DNA of 37,702 bases from Candidatus Brevefilum sp. Lineage in GTDB: Bacteria; Chloroflexota; Anaerolineae; Anaerolineales; Anaerolineaceae. The stretch spans positions 1 to 37,702 of the forward strand of contig JARGGB010000027.1 in NCBI GenBank assembly GCA_029210815.1, read 5' to 3'. Positions 33,931 to 37,702 of this stretch are shown piece after piece (positions within the stretch are counted from its first letter, which is position 1; each line of letters starts with the position of its first letter). The notes under the pieces are model-generated. The model had not been told where the DNA came from, made no database searches, and was given only the letters and a program-made list of their open reading frames with translations. A program made the position numbers and the translations under genes.

Positions 33931-36588
33931 ATGAAAGTCATACTGACTCACGAACAAGCGGATATGGATGCCCTGGCGTCACAATTAGGCGCCTGGCTGC
34001 TCTGGCCGGATGCAGTACCGCTGCTGCCCCATAATATCAACCGTAACGGAAAGCGCTTTGTCAAAACATTTTCGTATGACCTGCCTTATGTCGATTTCAA
34101 AAACCTGCCGCGTGAGCCGGTAGATACCATCATCCTGGTAGACACCCAATCCATGATCACCCTCAAAGGGATGAGCAAGGATACAAAGGTGCTTGTTTAT
34201 GACCACCATCCCAGGCGTGAGGACCTTGACCCGGATTGGGAAACCCATTTCACCAACGCTGGGTCAAACACAAGCCAGATGGTAGCGATGATCAGGGAAA
34301 AAGAGGTTGCCTTAACCCCCATCCAGGCGACCACCCTGGCATTGGGCTTGTATGAGGACACCGGTTCATTCACCTACGATTCCACAACAGCAAACGACCT
34401 GGAAGCAGCGGGGTACTGCATTCGCCACGGGGCAGATTTGGACATCGTCAGCGAATTTCTTTATCCGCCGCTGTCAGCAGATCAGCGCCGTCTGTATGAA
34501 CGTCTTTTAAAAAATATCAACACCTATCAAATAGAGGATCAAACCATCCTGGCAGTTAAAGCGGATGCGATGGATGTACAGGATGAGATCTCGAGCGTGG
34601 CACATAAAATGCGCGATGTGCTCAACCCGGATGCCCTCTTGCTGCTTGTATCCACTACCCAGGGAATCCGCTTGGTGGCACGCTCGACCAGCGACCAGGT
34701 GGACGTTTCTGCTATTGCCGAAGCGATGGGCGGCGGCGGGCATAAACGCGCTGCCTCAGCTTTGATCCGCCCCGATTCGCACCTGGAGGGTGAAGCTCTG
34801 CAGCATTTTTTGGAGCTTCAATACCAGGTGATGATTGACAGGCTCAAAGACCACGTCAAACCGGCTGTTGCAGTCAGGGGCTTGATGTCCAAAGACCCAC
34901 TGCTCCTGGCGCCAGATACGCCCGTTCGCGAAGCGCTCCGGTTGATGCAGCGCTACGGTTACGAGGGGTATCCCGTTGTCTCAGATGGTCAGGTGGTGGG
35001 CTTGCTCAACCGACGCGAAGTTGATCGTGCCATCAGTCACGGCTTGGATATGACGGTCGACAGCCTGATGACCGCCGGGGACGTCACCATCAGCACCGAT
35101 GCATCCTTGGAGGAATTGCAGGCGTTGATGGGCATTAGCGGCTGGGGACAAATCCCGGTCACCTCACCACAGACCGATGAGATTGTTGGCATTGTGACCC
35201 GCACCGACCTTTTGAAAACACTGTCACCCAAACATGAACGTCCCTCGCAAGAAGACGTGGCTGAAATGCTGGCAAAAGCCGTTCCGATGGCGCGTTTGGC
35301 GCTTCTGCACGCGCTTGCAAATGAGGCTGACAAGGTCAACCTGCCTATCTTTGTGGTGGGCGGCTTTGTGCGCGATCTCCTGCTGGGGCGTCCCAGTTTG
35401 GATTTTGACATTGTCGTTGAAGGGGATGCCATTTTCTTCGCAAACCGCCTGGCGGAGCGTTACGGGGGGCGCGTGATCACCCATCAGCGATTTGGAACAG
35501 CAAAATGGACCATTGACAGCGTCAATCAGAAGATCGTTGACCGTTTGGAGCTAACCGGTGAAGTGGACCCCGAAAATCTTCCCGATTCCCTGGATTTGAT
35601 CACAGCCAGGACTGAATTTTATGAACAGCCGGCAGCCCTGCCAACAGTGGAGAGCAGCAGCATTAAAATGGACCTGCACCGCAGGGATTTCACCATCAAC
35701 ACACTGGCATTGCGGCTCGACGGGGAACATTTCGGCAAAATCCATGATTATTGGGGTGGGTTGGATGATTTGCGCAAGGGACACATCCGCGTGCTGCATG
35801 CCCTGTCCTTTGTGGATGATGCCACACGTCTTCTGCGAGCGGTGCGTTTTGAGCAGCGGTTTGATTTTCAAATCGAGCCGCGCACCCTGGCATTAATGGA
35901 AGAAAGCCTGCCCTTATTGAATAAGCTGACCGGTGCACGAATCCGACACGAGATCAACCTGATCCTGGCAGAACCAAGAGCGCCGCAAATGCTTTCGCGC
36001 TTGAATGACCTGGGCATCCTGCATGCCATTCACCCTGCTTTGCCATGGGACCGATCCCTTAAAGAAAATTTACAGCACCTGGATACGGAAAATATTGACC
36101 CTGTTTGGGCGCTGCCTGAACATTCGGATCATCTCGACATTCGCCAAACCTTAAGCTATTTAATATGGCTGGGGCACCTGCCTCAGATGACATTGCGCTC
36201 AATCACTTCACGCCTGCGCTTTAAGAGTGACCTGAAGAATTTATTGATCGCAACCAGCAAGCTGATCAGGACGCTGCCCAACTTAAAGAATGCTTCTCCA
36301 AGCGCTGCGGTTCACGAGCTTGAGGGCGCACCCCGTTTGGCGATCTATGCGGTTTACCTGATCAATGCTGATCCGGAATTGCGATCGCTTCTGCATATGT
36401 ATATCACAAAATGGATCGACATTGAACCAGTTACCACGGGAAATGTCCTGCGAGAGATGGGTTTAAAACCTTCACCGGCTTACGGTCAAATTCTGACTGC
36501 TTTGCGGGATGCCTGGCTGGATGGCGAAATTGACTCTGCAGCGCAAGAAAAAGAGCTGCTCAAAGAATTACTTGCCGAGATTGATTAA
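33931..36588 (+). CDS. DHH phosphoesterase - CBS pair - tRNA nucleotidyltransferase/poly(A) polymerase fusion
   Basis: An 885-residue multidomain protein. DHH domain (1-170): His7-x3-Asp11-x-Asp13, LVDTQS, Asp91-His92-His93 and YEDTGSFTYDST; DHHA1 domain (about 200-300) with GGGGHKRAAS. Two CBS domains (about 315-370 and 378-432) follow. The class II nucleotidyltransferase head begins at about 470 with FVVGGFVRDLLLGRPSLDFD, holding the metal-binding Asp491 and Asp493, then RRDFTINTLALRLDG and DDATRLLRAVRFEQRF, with the RNA-binding body to 885. Known fusions of this layout occur in several phyla and are usually annotated as CCA- or A-adding enzymes. It may add A or CCA to tRNA ends while the DHH part degrades short RNA or a phosphodiester, with CBS domains sensing adenine nucleotides. 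It is coupled to the gene before it by a three-base gap. Confidence 0.92.
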   Translation: MKVILTHEQADMDALASQLGAWLLWPDAVPLLPHNINRNGKRFVKTFSYDLPYVDFKNLPREPVDTIILVDTQSMITLKGMSKDTKVLVYDHHPRREDLDPDWETHFTNAGSNTSQMVAMIREKEVALTPIQATTLALGLYEDTGSFTYDSTTANDLEAAGYCIRHGADLDIVSEFLYPPLSADQRRLYERLLKNINTYQIEDQTILAVKADAMDVQDEISSVAHKMRDVLNPDALLLLVSTTQGIRLVARSTSDQVDVSAIAEAMGGGGHKRAASALIRPDSHLEGEALQHFLELQYQVMIDRLKDHVKPAVAVRGLMSKDPLLLAPDTPVREALRLMQRYGYEGYPVVSDGQVVGLLNRREVDRAISHGLDMTVDSLMTAGDVTISTDASLEELQALMGISGWGQIPVTSPQTDEIVGIVTRTDLLKTLSPKHERPSQEDVAEMLAKAVPMARLALLHALANEADKVNLPIFVVGGFVRDLLLGRPSLDFDIVVEGDAIFFANRLAERYGGRVITHQRFGTAKWTIDSVNQKIVDRLELTGEVDPENLPDSLDLITARTEFYEQPAALPTVESSSIKMDLHRRDFTINTLALRLDGEHFGKIHDYWGGLDDLRKGHIRVLHALSFVDDATRLLRAVRFEQRFDFQIEPRTLALMEESLPLLNKLTGARIRHEINLILAEPRAPQMLSRLNDLGILHAIHPALPWDRSLKENLQHLDTENIDPVWALPEHSDHLDIRQTLSYLIWLGHLPQMTLRSITSRLRFKSDLKNLLIATSKLIRTLPNLKNASPSAAVHELEGAPRLAIYAVYLINADPELRSLLHMYITKWIDIEPVTTGNVLREMGLKPSPAYGQILTALRDAWLDGEIDSAAQEKELLKELLAEID

Positions 36589-36611
36589 AGCCCTGCCTAC
36601 CTGTTAAAAAC

Positions 36612-37151
36612 ATGATGGTTGATGCATCGCATTTGAAAAATGATATTAATTTGGGGAATTTGATAATTCGCCAGGTCGTGAAAAATGACTTGCCAGCCTT
36701 GGAATGGGATGGGGAATATACACAATTCCGGCGCATGTATGCCAGCCTGTACCGTGATACCCAAACTAGTCGGGCATTGATGTGGATGATCGAAACAGAA
36801 AATGGGGACATGGTCGGTCAGGCTTTTGTGATACTGCGAAGCGGCGAACTTTCAGCGGCAGATGGCGAAAGGCGCGCTTACATTTTCTCATTCCGTGTAA
36901 AACCTGCTTATCGCAACCAGGGTGTGGGGACCTTTTTGCTGGAATTTATCCATGAGGATTTACACCGGCGGGGATTTATATTTGTGACCCTCAACGTCGC
37001 CAAGGATAACCCCGATGCCATCCGTCTATACCGGCGCCTGGGCTATAAAGTGATTAGCTCACATGCGGGCAAGTGGTCCTACACAGATCATGAAGGCATC
37101 ACCCACCACGTGGATGAGCCCGCCTGGCGCATGATGAAACGGATTGGGTGA
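36612..37151 (+). CDS. GNAT-family N-acetyltransferase
   Basis: A 179-residue GNAT enzyme that should move an acetyl group from acetyl-CoA to an amine or protein N-terminus. The CoA-binding motif A is FRVKPAYRNQGVGTFLLEFI (Arg/Gln-x-x-Gly-x-Gly), followed by VTLNVAKDNPDAIRLYRRLG, the typical motif B. Two ATG codons in a row (36612 and 36615) can serve as start. It is 23 bases behind the fusion gene and likely in the same transcript. The acceptor is unknown. Its stop is directly followed by a repeat array. Confidence 0.9.
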   Translation: MMVDASHLKNDINLGNLIIRQVVKNDLPALEWDGEYTQFRRMYASLYRDTQTSRALMWMIETENGDMVGQAFVILRSGELSAADGERRAYIFSFRVKPAYRNQGVGTFLLEFIHEDLHRRGFIFVTLNVAKDNPDAIRLYRRLGYKVISSHAGKWSYTDHEGITHHVDEPAWRMMKRIG

Positions 37152-37222
37152 GCAGGGATTAGGCGATTAGGTATCAGGCAATTAGGTATCAGGCATTTAG
37201 GAATCAGGCGATTAGTTAGCAG
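37152..37222 (+). repeat. Repeat E, four 15-base units of the heptamer family
   Basis: GCGATTAGGTATCAG and three variants run head to tail from 37163 to 37222, after a partial unit that begins on the base after the stop codon of the acetyltransferase gene. Each unit joins a 7-mer and an 8-mer of the TTAGG/TCAGG type. Copies differ at one to four positions. The strand with more G is plus, as in repeats A and D. Confidence 0.88.
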
Positions 37223-37387
37223 GTGATAAAGTTTTCATCATTTGGGCAATTCGGATTTTTCAAAGCTAATGTGAAATTTTAAGTTTATAAATCCTAACCT
37301 GGACAAGCCAGAACCAAAAAGGTAAAAGCCCGTCGAACAATATGATGTAAAATTTCTCCAAGCAACGAGAAGCTTGAGGAGAAAACA

Positions 37388-37702
37388 ATGGGTACAAGAC
37401 TGTTGACCGAAAAGTATCAATCCGAGATACAAGGCACGCTGCATTGCTATGATCGTGTTGTTATCAGCGGCAATCTGCAACCATTGTGCTATGCCAAAGG
37501 CATGACCAAATACTTGTACGAGCAGGGGATCCGGATTTTCGATTACTCAAAGCAGTTTGCAGAACCATTACGCAACTTGATACGCGAAAATGCGGAGAAG
37601 ATCGCTGCTGAGAATGGTCTCGAAATCGAGTTCATCACCAAGAAAGACGCCTTTCGCAAGGAAGAACGGATTAAGAAAATCATTGCTACCCGCGGAGACC
37701 AC
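37388..37702 (+). CDS. Conserved protein of unknown function, N-terminal part, cut by the right edge
   Basis: The frame opens at ATG 37388, with GAGGAG at 37375-37380 seven bases ahead, and stays open for 105 codons to the end of the window without a stop. The visible part begins MGTRLLTEKYQSEIQGTLHC and includes YDRVVISGNLQPLCYAKGMT, then IRIFDYSKQFAEPLRNLI, EFITKKDAFRKEERIKKI and RGDH. From memory it belongs to a long uncharacterised protein family found in several copies in some environmental bacteria, sharing the Cys-Tyr-Asp-Arg, Cys-Tyr-Ala-x-Gly-Met-Thr and Phe-Arg-Lys-Glu motifs; some members may be linked to mobile DNA. I cannot name a function. Roughly 165 bases after repeat E precede the start and show no clear promoter. 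Confidence 0.7.
   Translation, partial: MGTRLLTEKYQSEIQGTLHCYDRVVISGNLQPLCYAKGMTKYLYEQGIRIFDYSKQFAEPLRNLIRENAEKIAAENGLEIEFITKKDAFRKEERIKKIIATRGDH

Noticed and set aside
32275-37222. Repeat arrays D and E as CRISPR arrays
   Set aside because: Units are 14-15 bases and directly adjacent with no unique spacers, and no cas genes are present.

Overview
This 37.7 kb window looks like chromosomal DNA of a member of the Chloroflexota, most likely class Anaerolineae. That is an inference from the style of the genes: many secreted and lipoprotein products, a MacAB-like exporter split into three genes, a LuxR-Kelch membrane protein, and short degenerate tandem repeats between genes. No rRNA or tRNA gene is visible, so taxonomy rests on protein content only.

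Region 1 (1-11.4 kb) is a cell-surface glycan region. On the plus strand there are two polytopic GT-C-like membrane proteins (the first cut by the window edge), two family 4 glycosyltransferases, a secreted four-repeat protein rich in N-x-S/T sequons, and a lipoprotein. A convergent minus-strand operon carries an FAD oxidoreductase fused to a family 2 glycosyltransferase, a zinc-binding methyltransferase and a flippase-like membrane protein. This operon is visibly richer in A+T than the rest of the window.

Region 2 (11.4-15.0 kb, minus strand) holds a membrane-anchored regulator with an N-terminal LuxR helix-turn-helix and an outer Kelch propeller, and a secreted M23-type endopeptidase-like protein with Ig-like domains.

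Region 3 (15.0-26.1 kb, plus strand) is mostly housekeeping: greA, lysS, an ECF sigma factor with its membrane anti-sigma partner, a two-domain S1 RNA-binding protein behind a perfect consensus promoter, pyrG, a lipoprotein, eno and a family 5 uracil-DNA glycosylase. It ends in a decayed ABC-F gene that has lost its first Walker A segment and carries an in-frame TAG.

Region 4 (26.4-29.8 kb, minus strand) is the exporter operon: adaptor, ATPase, permease. Region 5 (30.2-37.7 kb, plus strand) has a double zinc-ribbon membrane protein, a peroxiredoxin with its own thioredoxin-like partner, a wall-associated serine hydrolase of beta-lactamase fold, a DHH-CBS-poly(A)-polymerase fusion, a GNAT acetyltransferase and the start of an uncharacterised gene that runs off the right edge.

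The most unusual points are the oxidoreductase-glycosyltransferase fusion with a ribosome binding site at its junction, the LuxR-TM-Kelch protein, a family of degenerate heptamer repeats placed next to stop codons and at the ABC-F truncation point, a compound palindromic repeat before greA, and the uncharacterised gene at the right edge. I do not see a clear new defence or mobile system.
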